Of a stretch of DNA of 64,000 bases, positions 35,340-46,966 are shown piece after piece. The notes beneath the pieces are model-generated. The model saw nothing but the letters and a program-made list of their open reading frames with translations, searched no databases and was not told where the DNA came from. Positions within the stretch are counted from its first letter, which is position 1, and every line of letters starts with the position of its first letter. Where the stretch lies: contig OX457053.1 of assembly GCA_949752735.1 (NCBI GenBank), forward strand, positions 6,639,135 through 6,703,134. Direction: 5' to 3'. A program made the translations under genes and the position numbers. This DNA is from Lumbricus terrestris (taxonomy: Eukaryota > Annelida > Clitellata > Crassiclitellata > Lumbricidae).

Positions 35340-36385
35340 GCAGCTGGTGCGAAAATATGGCGCGCTCTCCTGGGTCAATCACTGACGGTCCAAGAGGACG
35401 GCTCACATGACATGTCATGCAGCCTTGGGCCGGGCCGTACTGCCAGACACGCCTTGCAGAATGACATCATATTATGACGTGGCCTTACCAAAGCTGTCTT
35501 CCCAGCCACAAAGGAGCCTGTTGGTCTCGCCAGGTCTGATGGGAAGCGTCCCGATGGTGTGACGCTAATTCCATGGGAGGTGGAAGGTGTCTTGCCTGTG
35601 ACGCCACTGTTATCACCCTGACAGATTCTTACTGCACCAGATCAGCTGCAAGGATTGCAGGCGCTGCTGCTGAGATCGCAGCAGATAGAAAGACATCTAA
35701 ATACTAGTAAATAGCCTACACAATGCCATTTTGCCTTCATACTGCTCTGTGCCATTGGCCTTTGAGACTCTCGGTCCAATAAATCAATCTGGCTTCACAC
35801 TAATAGTGGCGGCGCTATGGGAGGCTAGGGGCTAAGTCCCCACCCCCCACTATGAAAGGTTAAGTCCCTAAAAAAGGTCCATCTCTTTTTTTACATGTAA
35901 AAGTGAAATATTCGCACGATAAGCTCGTCAAAACTGAAAATACACACGAGATTTCGGTCGGATGACTAAAAAGTCATCAGAAATTTTGGCGGGTGAAAAC
36001 GGAAATAATTTCCATCAGATCAAATTTCGGCCGGATGACTAAAAAACAACTCTAGGCCTATATCTTTGTAAAAAAGGTCGTCAGAAATTTGGCGGATGAA
36101 AATGATGGAAGATTTACTCCGCGAGGCTTCAACCCCCCAACTGAATTCCTGGCGCCGCCACTGCACACTAATCAATATCCTCGGCTACCGGCTTTCACAA
36201 ATGTCAGAAGACCTCATAGAAACAACTTTCCTGTTTCAACGCTTATCATGAATATTCAACGCTTCAACTCAATCACTTTCTGCAGCACTTTTCCCATCTG
36301 CGACAGTGCGAAGACTAGCCATTCCAGAACATTGCCTTCTAATTTTGATAAATCCTGAGGGATCATTGATACCTCGGGTAAAAAA
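35340..36385 (+). pseudogene. retroelement family C C-terminal remnant, split by hAT
   Basis: Successive frames read NDIIL, then TKAVFPATKEPVGLARSDGK, RPDGVTLIPWEVEGVLP and, further on, PLAFETLGPINQSGFTLI and ETTFLFQRLS. The order matches the domain at 15344-15741 and adds upstream motifs (KEP.GL.R.DGKRPDG). In-frame stops and shifts abound. A hAT element splits it after GGCTTCACACTAA. The tail GGGATCATTGATACCTCGGG ends at about 36380. Confidence 0.65.
35804..36163. mobile_element. hAT-like element, 360 bp, nested in retroelement
   Basis: TIRs TAGTGGCGGCGCTATG and CTGGCGCCGCCACTG. The duplication CACACTAA lies at 35796-35803 and 36164-36171. Removing the element and one octamer restores the retroelement reading frame, which confirms the boundaries. 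Confidence 0.96.
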
Positions 36386-36479
36386 ATAATTATTGTAATC
36401 AAATAATAATCATCTTAAAAAGCTACAAAACAGTAAAAGAAACAGCTGTGTGAGTAAAATGATGAAGATGACGAAAAAT

Positions 36480-36725
36480 ATCGCAGAAAATTATGTAGCA
36501 GCTGCTATTGGTTGAAATTACTCGTCCGTCATGTATTTGAACCAATCAGTAACTAGATAATTATGTCTTCCGATATGGTCACGTGGGCGCGACGCCGACT
36601 TATGAAAATATTCTGGAGAATACGGTTTTTACCAATATTCACCCGATTAAATTCACGATATTTTGAAGCTTAGTCTGATTATTCGAAAATAGCTTTCTCT
36701 ACTTTAATTAGGTGGGTATGTAAGT
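36480..36725 (+). promoter_or_regulatory. possible upstream exon/promoter of the AAA+ gene
   Basis: Inference only. CCAAT-type motifs (CTATTGGTTG at 36504, GAACCAATCAG at 36538) and an E-box in GTCACGTGGGCG at 36578 are followed by a GTAAGT donor at 36720. A strong acceptor TTTTTTTACAG ends at 37850, 21 bases before the start codon. Together they could form a 5' untranslated exon. Confidence 0.25.
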
Positions 36726-36824
36726 TGTCTGTAATGAGCTTTTTCAAAGTTTTATCGCCCGTAGCAGTGATATAATAGAATTTGATTGCATGCGTCCTGA
36801 TCGAAGAGACGCTAAAGCCATCTT

Positions 36825-37340
36825 TACACCCCGATGCTAGAATCATCAGCTCCGAATTTCTGAAGCGCAGTGTTTAATCTAGACGTCTCTGAGGTTGGAG
36901 TTTCCCCCGGCAATGGTTGGTGGTGATTCGGCATGGCCGCGACGATGAATGAGCATCTCTCGGGATTTGGAAGCATTAAGGCGCAGGTTGGTACGAGCAG
37001 CCCATACTGCAATGTGATCCAGTTCTATTGAGACAGTTGCTCTCTTCGATGCACCGATGATTAAATAGGTATCGTCAGCATACTTAACGATAAGGTTCTT
37101 CTGATCGACTGGATGGAGGTCGGAGGCATTCGCAACAAAACCTGATGGTCCAAACCCGGATCCCTGGACGACACTTGCATTGATGCTGGCAATGCTCGAC
37201 AACAGTCCGGCAAATCGTGTGGCATGCCTTCGGTCTTTGAGGAAGCTCACGAGCCAGTTATAGACCTCATCTGGTACGTCTAAGCTGCATAGCTTAGAGG
37301 CAAGCGTAACATGACGGACGGTGTCGAAGGCCTTGCTGAT
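36825..37340 (-). pseudogene. non-LTR reverse transcriptase fragment
   Basis: The minus strand reads ISKAFDTVRHVTLASKL, SFLKDRRHATRF, SVVQGSGFGPSGF and VKYADDTYLI, which are consecutive motifs of a CR1/Jockey-like reverse transcriptase including the catalytic Y-A-D-D. A TAA lies just before the first motif. The right edge at about 37340 is abrupt, so this is an internal fragment. Confidence 0.85.
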
Positions 37341-37871
37341 TAGTTAATGGGAAGTAGCACATTAATTTTGAACAATTCTCTTGCCCAGAACATTGTGCAT
37401 ACTCAAAGGTTTTCCACCGAGAATTGTGTGTACAGTGGAATTTTTGCCGCAGAAGATTTTACCATTAATTTGCTTCCACACAGACACTGGTATCAATTAA
37501 TATAATTTCTAAAGTATTGATCTAGCTTGAGCCATCTATAGAACATTACTGACGTGGTGGTTTCTAATGCAGGAGAATCAGGTGCAAACCAGGATTAATT
37601 TTAGAAGGCATTGAATTCTTTTTTCAAGCCTCGCTACATTAGCTTGAAGTCGACTCTCCAAGTACAATTGCCCTAGGTCTGTATTAATTATTAGGTGGAC
37701 AAATATCCACAAGAACTGGAGTATCAGATTCTACTGCTAATTACTACAGGACGAATTTGAGCCAGCATGTTCTTCTGGTTGTTGATTTGAAACTCTTATA
37801 ATTCGGAGAAAAAATGGAAACTGTCTGATAGGAGAGTTGTTTTTTTACAGATCTTGCAGTCTTGTTTGGTC
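37341..37871 (+). other. 5' flank of the AAA+ gene
   Basis: AT-rich sequence ending in an acceptor-like TTTTTTTACAG (to 37850). No other feature seen. Confidence 0.3.
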
Positions 37872-40800
37872 ATGGCTACGTCGAACAATCCGACAAAAAG
37901 AGCTCGCACAGCGAGCGAGACTCAGGAACCTTTGTAAGCAAAACAACAATATTAATTGTTTGTATTCTCATGACCTAGTTAATTGTAAAATTGTAAGACT
38001 GCTTTGATTATTTTCCATTCTTGATAGAAATCATTATGTGACAGAGATTAGGATTATTGCAGATTACAAAGCCATAACCCAAATTCAATGGACTGCAAAT
38101 ATTTAGACGTTTATCTGGATTGGCATATTTCTTCAAACGACTGCATTAATTATGTGTCTTTTAAGATTACAATCTTCTATGGTAATCTAGTACATTAGCT
38201 GTATTCACGAAGCATGCTGTATTTCAATTAAATGATTAGTCTATTTATGTTGAAACGGCACAGACATATACTTCCTGTTATTTTTATTGTTTAATAAATT
38301 TATTAGCCAAGGTTTCGAACTGCATAGTTACAGCACTAGAGCATCCAAGGGATATCACAGCAGCAAAACAAAGAAGTTCTCAATAAAATTCTGCGCTTCC
38401 ACGCTGTGGAACTCCCTCCCAGACGAGTTAAAATATTTACTGACCCTTAATATATTTAGTGCAGAATTTAGGACCTACATAGCAGAGGGATGAGGATGTT
38501 AAAGTCTGAGCAATGAATAGCTTTCTGTGAAGTGAGAGATATTATCATTGGCTTGGGATCTGAATATTGTTGTGTTAATCCAGAATGCTTTGTTCTTATG
38601 ACCAGTCATGCTATTGTTTCACTTGTCAAGCCTTTTTGTGTCATCAATAATCATAGAACTTTTTCAGAATAGGGTATTAGTTAGCATTATTAATTCTATG
38701 TAAGCCCGCTACTTGTATAGCATGTCGACTTGACCCATTTAGCCAATTTATTGACTCAATGTATAGCCTATAGTAACAGCTAAGTTAAACATTAACAGCT
38801 ATTTCCTTTTTAACTTGTTTTATTTTGTGTTATAATTGATTGACTGATCTAACTATAGAATTCTTTTGTTGACACTTTCATTCCTCTCTTCCATGTTCCT
38901 GTTGTTCAGTTTAATCTGTATGTCTTGTTCCTCCTCCTTCCTTCTATTCATTAGCTTCCTGCTTCCATTCTCATCAACTCTTTGTTTTCCATCTTGAATA
39001 AATGCTGTGCAGGGTCGGGTAAGAGTTCTTAAGGAGGTGGACTTTAGTCTGGAGTGAAAAGCAAGAGGTGTGATTGATAAAATAGCCTGGTGATGGTGGG
39101 TGATTGGTAATGATGGATGAACCAAAACAGTGAAATTCAGGAAGCAATGTTTGTTCCATTGACATGGTGCTGTGATAGATATGGCTCGGTTGAAGAATTT
39201 GAGATGAGCAGAAGTAAGGGTTTGAAAAAAAGTGAGGCATTTCTGGATACTCTGAAGATGAGGCCAGATTTTCCTCTCATTTTCTCTAATAATAAGAATC
39301 ATAAGTTGTCAACGTTGAGATCATTGTTCTTTCAAAATTAGTTGAAAAGTTATAATTCTGCAGTTTTGACTTATTCTTATTTCAGGCTCAGACCCGACAA
39401 CTTTTCTGAGGATGATGTTGTAAATGCAATGAACAACCGGACATCCGTACGTCCGCTTGCATCTGAAGTGGCAGGAGTAAGTTAAAATTTTAGATATAAC
39501 ATGACCAGCAAATTTATGAACATGAGTAACTCTGCTTGAGGCACTACTCACATCTGGTTGTAAAAAATTTAACGTGCATCATTTCATGAATGATACGACC
39601 ACTTTGATTTCATGAAACTTGGAACATCGTCTGCTTTTCTATAACAATGTCTTCATGTTATAATAGCCAGAGTCCGCAGTTTGGCAGAAGTTGTTAACAG
39701 TTCTTTGGGCCAAGCCTAATTGATGGCATATAATCTGCTAACAAATGGAGTAATCATTTAACACTTATTGTAACTAATTATTTGATTAAATTTACTGTGA
39801 CATGGGAGTTAATAAGTTATACTTGTTTCTCAATTACAGCCTGGTTTTCGTAGCCTGGGTGGTCTGGACCCTGTGATTGAGACTGCGCTTGAAAATATAC
39901 AGATCAACATTTCAGGGAGGCAATACATTAATGATATGAATATACCTGCAAGAAGCCACTTTGTCGTCGTTGGTGCTTCTGGTAAGAGTCATTGATATTT
40001 TGAATTACACAAAGAGTAATGAATAGTGTGATCTGTAATATTTTGTATTCCTTTACATGACCTGATATCTATTAAAAATTCAGGACTAAAGAATTATAAT
40101 TGTTAAGAGTGCATTTGCTCATTTATTTTATGCACATGATTTCCCGGTTATTGCCATTATCAGTAATGAATATAATAGTTTCAATTCAATTCAATTCAAT
40201 TCAATTCATTTATTGTAACCAACCATCAACATACACAATAGACATAGTATAACATGCTTCACATAATCGGATGGCAACAAGGAAGGCCCTAAGGGATGAA
40301 TATCCCGCTAACAGGGACACCTAATTACTTATCAATTTTAACAGATGGCTAGACGGTTGACATAATGAATTGAACAATAGGCAAGAAAGAACAGGATAAG
40401 ATGAAAATTAATGTAGTAAACTTAACTAAGAACGCAAAAACAAACACAAAAACAATAATAAAATCAAATAAAATCAAATCAGTGCCTACAAGGTTAAATG
40501 TCTTTGCAGTCATTAACCAAATAGTTGCGCAATAGTGTCTTTGCCCTTTGTAAACTGGAAGCTTGTTGAACATGATTAGGAAACGAGTTCCATATACCTG
40601 GTCCAGTATATTTAATATGGAATCTTCTTGAATTTAAACGAGCGGATATGGCTCGATAATGAGAGGAGTTCCTAGTAGAATAGACTGAATAGTTGTGTAT
40701 TTCAGAACCTTTTTGGAAGTACCCTGCAAAGTTAAGGGGAAGAAGATCATGGGTGAACCGATACATAAAGATTCCTATCTGAAAAGTCATTATTTGGTGA

Positions 40801-43800
40801 AATTTTAATAAATTTAATGATTGAAATAAAGGACTTGAGTGAATAAAAGGCTTAACTCCAGCTATGATACGTATTGCACGTTTTTGGAGAAGTACTAATT
40901 TATTGAGCCTGGATTTATATGTAGATGCCCAAACTAAATTACAGTATGAGAGATAAGGATATATTAATGAGTAGTACAATTTAACACGAATAGCGGGGGG
41001 GAGTATATGGGAGGTTCGACGGAGTTTCTGATCATTGAAATGATTTTAATGTTTTTGTTATAGGTTCGGGGAAAACCACATTTGGCGAAGGGTTGAAGAC
41101 TTACGCCAACTTGTATGCTGAGGGGAGACTGGCTTTTTACGATGTCAATGACCCAGACGATGACTTGGCTGATGTCTTCACCTCGGTATTAACTGTTGTA
41201 TTGCATATGGACATTTTTTTTATTGATGAAAGTATGTTTACAATACTTGAACTCATGTCAATATTACATATCAAACAAGCAATCATTATGCACAAAAGGA
41301 GCCCTACAAAAGCAACAGCTTCAACAGGATTGGCTCCCGATTTCCAGTATGCAACTGCTTACGTTGATGGCCTCAGTGGTTTAGAATTAAGCATTCAAGT
41401 TGTAAAATTAATCAGAAAAATCAGAGCATTTTGCAAATTTTAGCAAAACTAATTCGTTAGTTCTGTATCAGTACTACAATTCAGAATATCGGTCAACTAA
41501 GAGGATAACAAGGGTGAACCATAATCGTAAACAAGTTAGAAAATGTCTTCATATAAATACAAAAGGAAATAAGGACAGGTGATAATGAGTTGCTGCATGA
41601 ATGTTTTAAGTGGCAGACGGATGGAAATTTTGTTTCTAGTAGAGTACAAGATATGTGACTGACTGACACACTAACTCGCTGATCAGCAGTAAGACTGACC
41701 CAGATAATGACTTGTGGGTGCTCTTGTTTTGATTTTAGGCGAAAAGATTGCAACCGGCCATAATTTATATTGACCCTTCGGAATTCGTGCTTCGAGAAGA
41801 GAAGCATGTGCAAGCACTACTGAAGCAGCTAGACTCGTTGGAAAAGCTTGACCAGGTGTTCGTCTTCTGCACCGCACTCCAGCTCAACAACATCGCCAGG
41901 AGTCTGCTAGCACCATGGAGGCTGGGGAACCGCCTCGAATTGGCGGTACCCACCAATGAAGTAATATATTTAGCTAAATGCATATGGCCAGATATGATAA
42001 AATCTGTTCGAAGGCAGGTTCATTGGCTTGTACGCCGCTGGGGATGAGATGAGTGAGGTGGTTTCCCGTTGCCTTCCCCACAGACAATGATGGGTAAGCA
42101 ACTTGCCCAAGGTCGCTCCGCAGGAGCTTGCGCCCCTGCCTGCGACCCACGTGCTAGCCCGAGATATCTAAATCTCTGAATGTCAACTCCCAGCCCGGGG
42201 CTTGAACCGCAGTCCGTTGCAACCAACAGACGAATGCCGCTCTCGCTTACCGGTGTAGCTAACTAGGCCAGTTAGATATTATAATAATGATAATAATAAG
42301 ATGTTTTATGTAGTTTGTGCAGCACAGTTGAGGCTGAAGGAAATCACGCTGTATACACGTTGAAACAAATCAGTTTATGATGCAGGATGTCTTGAACTGT
42401 GCATTGGATGTCTACAGACATGGCCCATTCTTCATATATTTATGCACAAGTGCACACTCTTCTATAGATATAATTAACATTCATGTATTCTTATTTCATT
42501 AAAGTTCATCGGTGACATAGAGATCCTCGGTGGCCGAGTGGGTTGGTAGCCCGCTCGCCACGCCGGCGACCCGGGTTCAATTCCCGGTCGGTCGGTTTAT
42601 CAGAGATTAATTTCTCGGATCTTTACTGCGGGTGGCTCGGTCGCAATATAAACGTGGAGTAGCGGTGGTGAAGGATATCACCCTCAGGGTCGAAGCCATA
42701 ACACAGCCGCTATATAAATATGCGATTACATTTACATACTTCAATTTAACTGTTTTGAATTGATTTTTTTCAAGGCACGGAAAGAAATCTTCAGGAAGAT
42801 AGTTTCGACATGGAGTGGCATCACAGATCCCATCATCAACTATGTGATGGGCTTCACTAATCGTAAGCAATTCTAAATGTATTTGTAAAGGTGTAGAAGC
42901 ACATCTGTGTAGTTAAAAATAGTAAAAATGTCATTGTCCTCTGATTGTCAGTAATTTGCCATCAAGGATGTGAAGGGAAAGGAGTTGTCCAGTTATAAAA
43001 ATTCCTGTAAAAAGCCCTGCAGAAAAGGTAAATAAGTAGCCTGTTTATAAAGGCAAGGAGTAGTTGAAATCACACGGGCTTCAAATAAAATGGTTAAAGG
43101 GAACATCTGATCAAAGGGACTTGCAATTAAATGGAGGGAACAGTCAAACAGTCTTCGGTTGTTGAACATGTTTAAATTGAGTTGTGTAGAGGTAGGTTTA
43201 TAGAATTTTGATGAAACTTGATGTTATGAAATAATTTTAGAAATGAGCTTAGAAATTATTAAGAGTATTCAATTTGTTTGTTTGTTTGTATGTGCACTTG
43301 TTATAGCGCCCCTTCAAGCTCTCTACTCAGAGGCGCTTCCGACTGCAGAGCGGACACTGCATCGGAGTTTCACACTGAAGCGCTGAGCAATTGCGAGTAA
43401 AGGACTTGCCCAAGGTCCCTACGCGGCGACTTGAGGTGGATTCGAACCCCGAACCTTCCGGCTTCAAGGCAACGACGCCACCACTACACCGCGCCCCCAC
43501 AATTGATGGATTCATATGTTGAACGGAGAGATATTTTAGTAACAAGACATGGACCATTTGATTTTCACCCTTTTAAACGAGCGCTCTAATGACCTCCTGT
43601 TGATTTTCTTAGGGCTGGGTTAAAGGATTGTCATGTGTGAATTACATTAAGGTGAAGATTTTTTGTGATTTAGAATGGAATGGTGGACAGATGCACGCAC
43701 TCTGTAAGTTTGCGCTTGAAGCTGCACTTCGTCGCTCCTACCCACAGCTTGCACGAACCAACGGAGGAGTTGCCGACACAAAGGCCCTTCAGACTCTGCA

Positions 43801-43846
43801 GATGACGGCGGCCGATTTCCGAGCAGGAGCAGCAAAGATGCCATAG
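37872..43846 (+). CDS. divergent single-domain AAA+ ATPase-like protein, 7 exons
   Basis: Exons 37872-37933, 39386-39476, 39840-39981, 41064-41185, 41739-41960, 42775-42862 and 43674-43846 sum to 900 nt (299 residues) with phase kept at every GT-AG junction. The basic Ser/Thr-rich N-terminus may hold a nuclear signal (KRAR). Residues 56-61 (SLGGLD) match the AAA domain entry. The P-loop GASGSGKT (96-103) replaces GPPGTGKT. Walker B is IIYIDP (147-152), so the usual catalytic Glu is Pro. The sensor-1 Asn strand reads VFVFCTAL (179-186). APWRLGNRLELAVPTNEARKE aligns with the PGRFDR arginine-finger segment. A C-terminal NGGQMHALC...ALRR and MTAADFRA follow, as in p97/katanin-type AAA domains. 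No second AAA domain or MIT-like region. Possibly a nucleotide-binding pseudo-ATPase. Exact family not identified. Introns 1, 3, 5 and 6 hold LINE or SINE copies. Confidence 0.8.
38280..38500 (+). pseudogene. non-LTR reverse transcriptase C-terminal remnant
   Basis: In intron 1 of the AAA+ gene. The frame reads HSYSTRASKGYH, KTKKFSIKFCASTLWNSLPD and a stop after RTYIAEG, the conserved end of CR1/L2-type ORFs. 5'-truncated. Confidence 0.75.
38853..39210 (-). mobile_element. LINE family A remnant
   Basis: The minus strand gives LPITHHHQAILSITPLAFHS then RLKS, matching LITHHHLPQVPLSITPRTFH at 10830-10900. In intron 1 of the AAA+ gene, antisense to it. The usual TTACGA tail was not found. Confidence 0.65.
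40185..40990 (-). mobile_element. CR1/Jockey-like LINE 3' end
   Basis: The minus-strand frame 40979-40494 (161 codons) reads YYSLIYPYLSYCNLVWASTY, KLVLLQKRAIRIIAG and GIWNSFPNHVQ, the terminal part of a non-LTR reverse transcriptase ORF. Its 3' untranslated region ends at about 40185 in (AATTC)n. It lies antisense in intron 3 of the AAA+ gene. The frame is intact over this span, so it is fairly young. Confidence 0.85.
42010..42270 (-). mobile_element. tRNA-derived SINE
   Basis: On the minus strand, TAGTTAGCTACACCGGTAAGC (A-box-like) and GCGGTTCAAGCCCCGGGC (B box) form a tRNA-like head. A body containing CCTTGGGCAAGTTGC follows. In intron 5 of the AAA+ gene. Confidence 0.7.
42519..42730 (+). 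mobile_element. tRNA-derived SINE
   Basis: A box TGGCCGAGTGGG at about 42530 and B box GGGTTCAATTCCC at about 42573. The body has GGATATCACCCTCAGGGTCG and the tail CGCTATATAAATATGCG resembles LINE family B ends. In intron 5 of the AAA+ gene. Confidence 0.75.
43300..43500 (-). mobile_element. tRNA-derived SINE sharing the LINE family B tail
   Basis: Minus strand: GGGGGCGCGGTGTAGTGGTG (A box) and GGGGTTCGAATCCACC (perfect B box), then CCTTGGGCAAGTCCTTTACT. The 3' tail GGAAGCGCCTCTGAGTAGAG then GGGGCGCTAT is the family B LINE terminus. In intron 6 of the AAA+ gene. Confidence 0.8.
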
Positions 43847-44584
43847 GTCGAGATTGGTGTGATGTATGTCATGCTAAGGCATTGCCTTCTGCAGCAAACG
43901 TATTGATGAGACAGAGACATTTTCAGCAGAATTAATTTTGTTCGTTTTAACATTTTTAAACAAGAAAATAGACTTTTTGGGATAGAATATGGCGGCTAGT
44001 TTATATATATATAAACTTGCATATTCGATAATATCAAATTACAGATTTGTTAATGAAATTAAGGTCAGCTTAATTTTTAGATGCCTTTACCATCTGCAGT
44101 GTTTTTTGCAATTAATTTTGTCTGCCCGTATAGTTTGGCTTTTATTGCAAGACAGTTATGCATGAGCATTAATTTGATGATCAGTGTGTTTTGCATCGGA
44201 AATTAAATGCAATTACTTCTGTACAAAGTTCGAATCATAGTGTTGGAGTTAATGGAATTTTAAGCATAGGAGAAAACGAACAACCTGACAACCACAACAG
44301 CAATACGAGATAACCTTGCCTTACATTTCTAGTTGCATGTTAGTCTCAACTGATGATTGATGAACCAAGTTCTAATCTAATCTAATCATTGTGACTTCTA
44401 CAGCATCATTATCACAATGCACAAGGCATCAAGAGGTGATCGCTTCGTATGTGAAATCATAAACTTTCTTGATCCCAAAAAATCACATTGAATTCAAATA
44501 CCAGGCTGGGTTAAAGGGAATGGCATTAACAAAGCTACCTTCTACTTTCAACCATATCTCAACTGATCCTTGCATGAGGTACTC
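43847..44584. other. 3' flank of the AAA+ gene
   Basis: AT-rich. An ATTAAA at about 44200 could serve as polyadenylation signal; nothing decisive. Confidence 0.3.
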
Positions 44585-45120
44585 CAAAGAATTAGTAACA
44601 TTCATTCATTTCGAGAATTTATATAGTGCCTCTTCAAGAAACCTACTCAGAGGCGGGGCCCAGCCACAGCTAAAAAAGTATGATTTAAGCAACTTATAGA
44701 AGGCAGGTGAATTTAGCCTAGGCATAAGTCACAAGGTTAGCGGGAGGCCATTCCGGATAGCGTGACCCACAATAGAAAAGGCTTGGCGCTGTCTGATAGA
44801 AGTGGGAGCTCGAGGAACGAAAAAGTTGTCGCAGAGCGAAGAGCTCGACGGGCTGCAAGGTCGGAGTCAGGTCGACAAAGGCTAGACAAGTAAGATGAAG
44901 CACAATCAAGAAGACATCTTCAAACAAGTGCAGCAACTTGGTAGATGTGCTGTGAAACAGGGAGCCCGTGAAGAACGTCACGCATACAAGCATAGACGGA
45001 GGCATATTTAGGATGCGGCCAATGAGGCGAGCAACCAAGCGAAGAACTCGTTCAAGGTGTCCAATTGAGTACCAAACTGCAGTGATCAATTCTACTGGTG
45101 AGGAAGGCATGCACAAGTGT
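44585..45120 (-). mobile_element. LINE family B 3' end
   Basis: The minus strand reads APTSIRQRQAFSIVGHAIRN then GLPLTL and a stop, followed by GTGGCTGGGCCCCGCCTCTG, AGTAGGTTTCTTGAAGAGGC and ACTATATAAATTCTCGAAA with (TGAA)n. It shows the coding end and tail of family B together. Confidence 0.75.
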
Positions 45121-45429
45121 CACAGTAGCACTGAGAGAGGGATGATAATTGTACCTTAATTAGTAAGGAATGCTACAGAAATAGTACAACCAGTGCTAAA
45201 AGTGGTTTGAAAAAGTTGCCGGGTCTCTTTGGGCCAAAAGCTGCTAAATACCATTGTTTATACAAGCGCCAACAAAAGAATGCCGGGCCTGAGTACAACA
45301 AAGAAAGTATATTTAATGTACTGTAAGAAGATGAGCCAATGAAATAGCTTCATTGCTACACGTTCCACATTCTTTTACAGAGCCTTGTAATAACAGTACC
45401 ACTGACGATACTGAACCCATTCGCTCCAA

Positions 45430-45600
45430 TGGTTTACACAGGCACAAAAGCTTATGGATGCATCCCGCAACTCCCCCCTAAGATTGACTGGGCCTTCCAT
45501 TCGGCAGATGGCGTTGGCAAAATCAGTATTAGGAAGTGATGGGCACCCTGTTGGCTGCCGGCAGTTAAATTTGACTCCTGTAATAACTGGCAATCATCCA
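45430..45600. repeat. dispersed repeat shared with 55125-55290
   Basis: TCGGCAGATGGCGTTGGCAA, AATCAGTATTAGGAAG, GATGGGCACCCTGTTGGC and CAGTTAAATTTGACTCC align with TCGGCAGATGTCGTTGGTAA and the following sequence at 55200. Confidence 0.6.
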
Positions 45601-45608
45601 TCATACTA

Positions 45609-46373
45609 TACACCATGTCTCAAAAAAACTGCAAAGCTGTTTTTGTCAAAACCTCGTCAAATATCCATCAATCTTAATAAATTTTGGTGGGTAGACGACA
45701 AAATGGCTGAAATTTTATTATATAAAAAAATTCACTTCACCTGACTCGTTTCACCGCACTACCTTGTTAAACACAGATGTATCAATTTTTCATATAACGG
45801 CGTATCGAAGCTTGGCTACACTGAAATCCATTGCATCGAGCCGGATGCAAAAGTGAATGGGGCATAGGCCTACTATCACAACAACCTTCCTACCCAGAAG
45901 ATACCGTCAAACGTACGCCAGATATCCCAGGGCGAGTTTATTGTGTTTCAACGCAATGGCGCCCCGGCGCATCAATCGCGCGACAACGTCTCTTTCCTGG
46001 AGCGAAAGACGCCCGACTTCATCCCTCCAACACTGTGACCACCGAATTCACTGGATCTTAACACCGTCGACTATAGCAAATGGAGTGTGCTGCAGGAGGT
46101 TTACTGGTCCAGAATAGCCAACGTCGACGAACTCAAAATGCTCCCGTTTGACGAGTGGGCGCGCTTTGACCAGTCGATCGTTGATGCTGCTATCGGCCAG
46201 TTGCGTCGCCGTCTAAGAGCTTGTGTCCGTGTATTCGGGGCACATTTCGAGCACCAATTCTGACACTTTTAAGCAGATCTGTCATAGCAATTAAAACACT
46301 CTGCTAAGTAAACCATATTTTACTTTGCTGCGTGCTAATTCAGTCGTCAGATAGTTTTTTTAGACACGGTGTA
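45609..46373 (+). mobile_element. Tc1/mariner element, internally deleted, with transposase remnant
   Basis: Inverted ends TACACCATGTCTCAAAAAAA and its near complement ending TTTTTTTAGACACGGTGTA, with TA at both edges. The forward frame at 45945-46263 reads FQRNGAPAHQSRDN, a stop, PPNSLDLNTVDYSKWSVLQ and VDAAIGQLRRRLRACV. This is the C-terminal catalytic part of a DDE transposase (usual QQDGAPAH and WPPNSPDLNP.DY). The catalytic Asp is Asn and Trp is a stop, so it is inactive. The distance to VDY would fit a DD37D-like arrangement. Confidence 0.85.
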
Positions 46374-46966
46374 AATTGCAATCGTTCTGCATTTGGTCAG
46401 TTTAATTAAACAAAGATTATTATTATCCTACAAAACCAGCCCAGCCATCAAAATTAGCTCTCAATGGAGGAATCTCTCCAGAATAAACCATTGCAAAAAA
46501 CCATTACCACAAATCTCGGACAACACTGCAATATCCCAGGGCGAGTGGCCCATGCAAGGAGCAGTTAATGTGTATTCAACATTAACGTGAAATGCATTTA
46601 AACTAATGCACACAACACAGTGACTTTGTGTGACAAAGGAAACATGAATTCCTATCCATTAAGCAATCTTACAACGTTCAGTAATACAGGTTAGCCACTT
46701 TCCTTTAACATCCCGCTTAAAAGCAGGCAACAACCGAGTCCGTAATTATTGACACCTATTCGTCCGCACAAAAATCCAACAAATTCAACAATTTAAGCAA
46801 ACCAAAACGAAACGCACATCCGAAGACGTAAAACAACTGCCAACCGTCGCCAAAACATTCAAAGTGTTAAACATCGGAAGAGAGAAACACTTAATTCGTC
46901 CACAACAAGCAAAGGATTCACAAAGACAAAAACAACTGTCCTAAAATATTTCTATTTGCATAACAG
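46374..46966. other. 3' flank of cyclin F
   Basis: Unique AT-rich sequence. On the minus strand ATTAAA occurs at 46406-46401, about 560 bp past the stop, the nearest candidate polyadenylation hexamer. Confidence 0.35.

Noticed and set aside
42519..42597. Functional tRNA gene
   Set aside because: A and B boxes are present but the arms do not fold into a proper tRNA, and a SINE body follows; the same holds for 4469 and 43440-43500.
43614..43660. Possible extra exon after TTTTCTTAG in AAA+ intron 6
   Set aside because: In phase with exon 6 it gives an immediate stop (R-L-G-stop); the acceptor at 43673 keeps the frame and the AAA C-terminal motifs.
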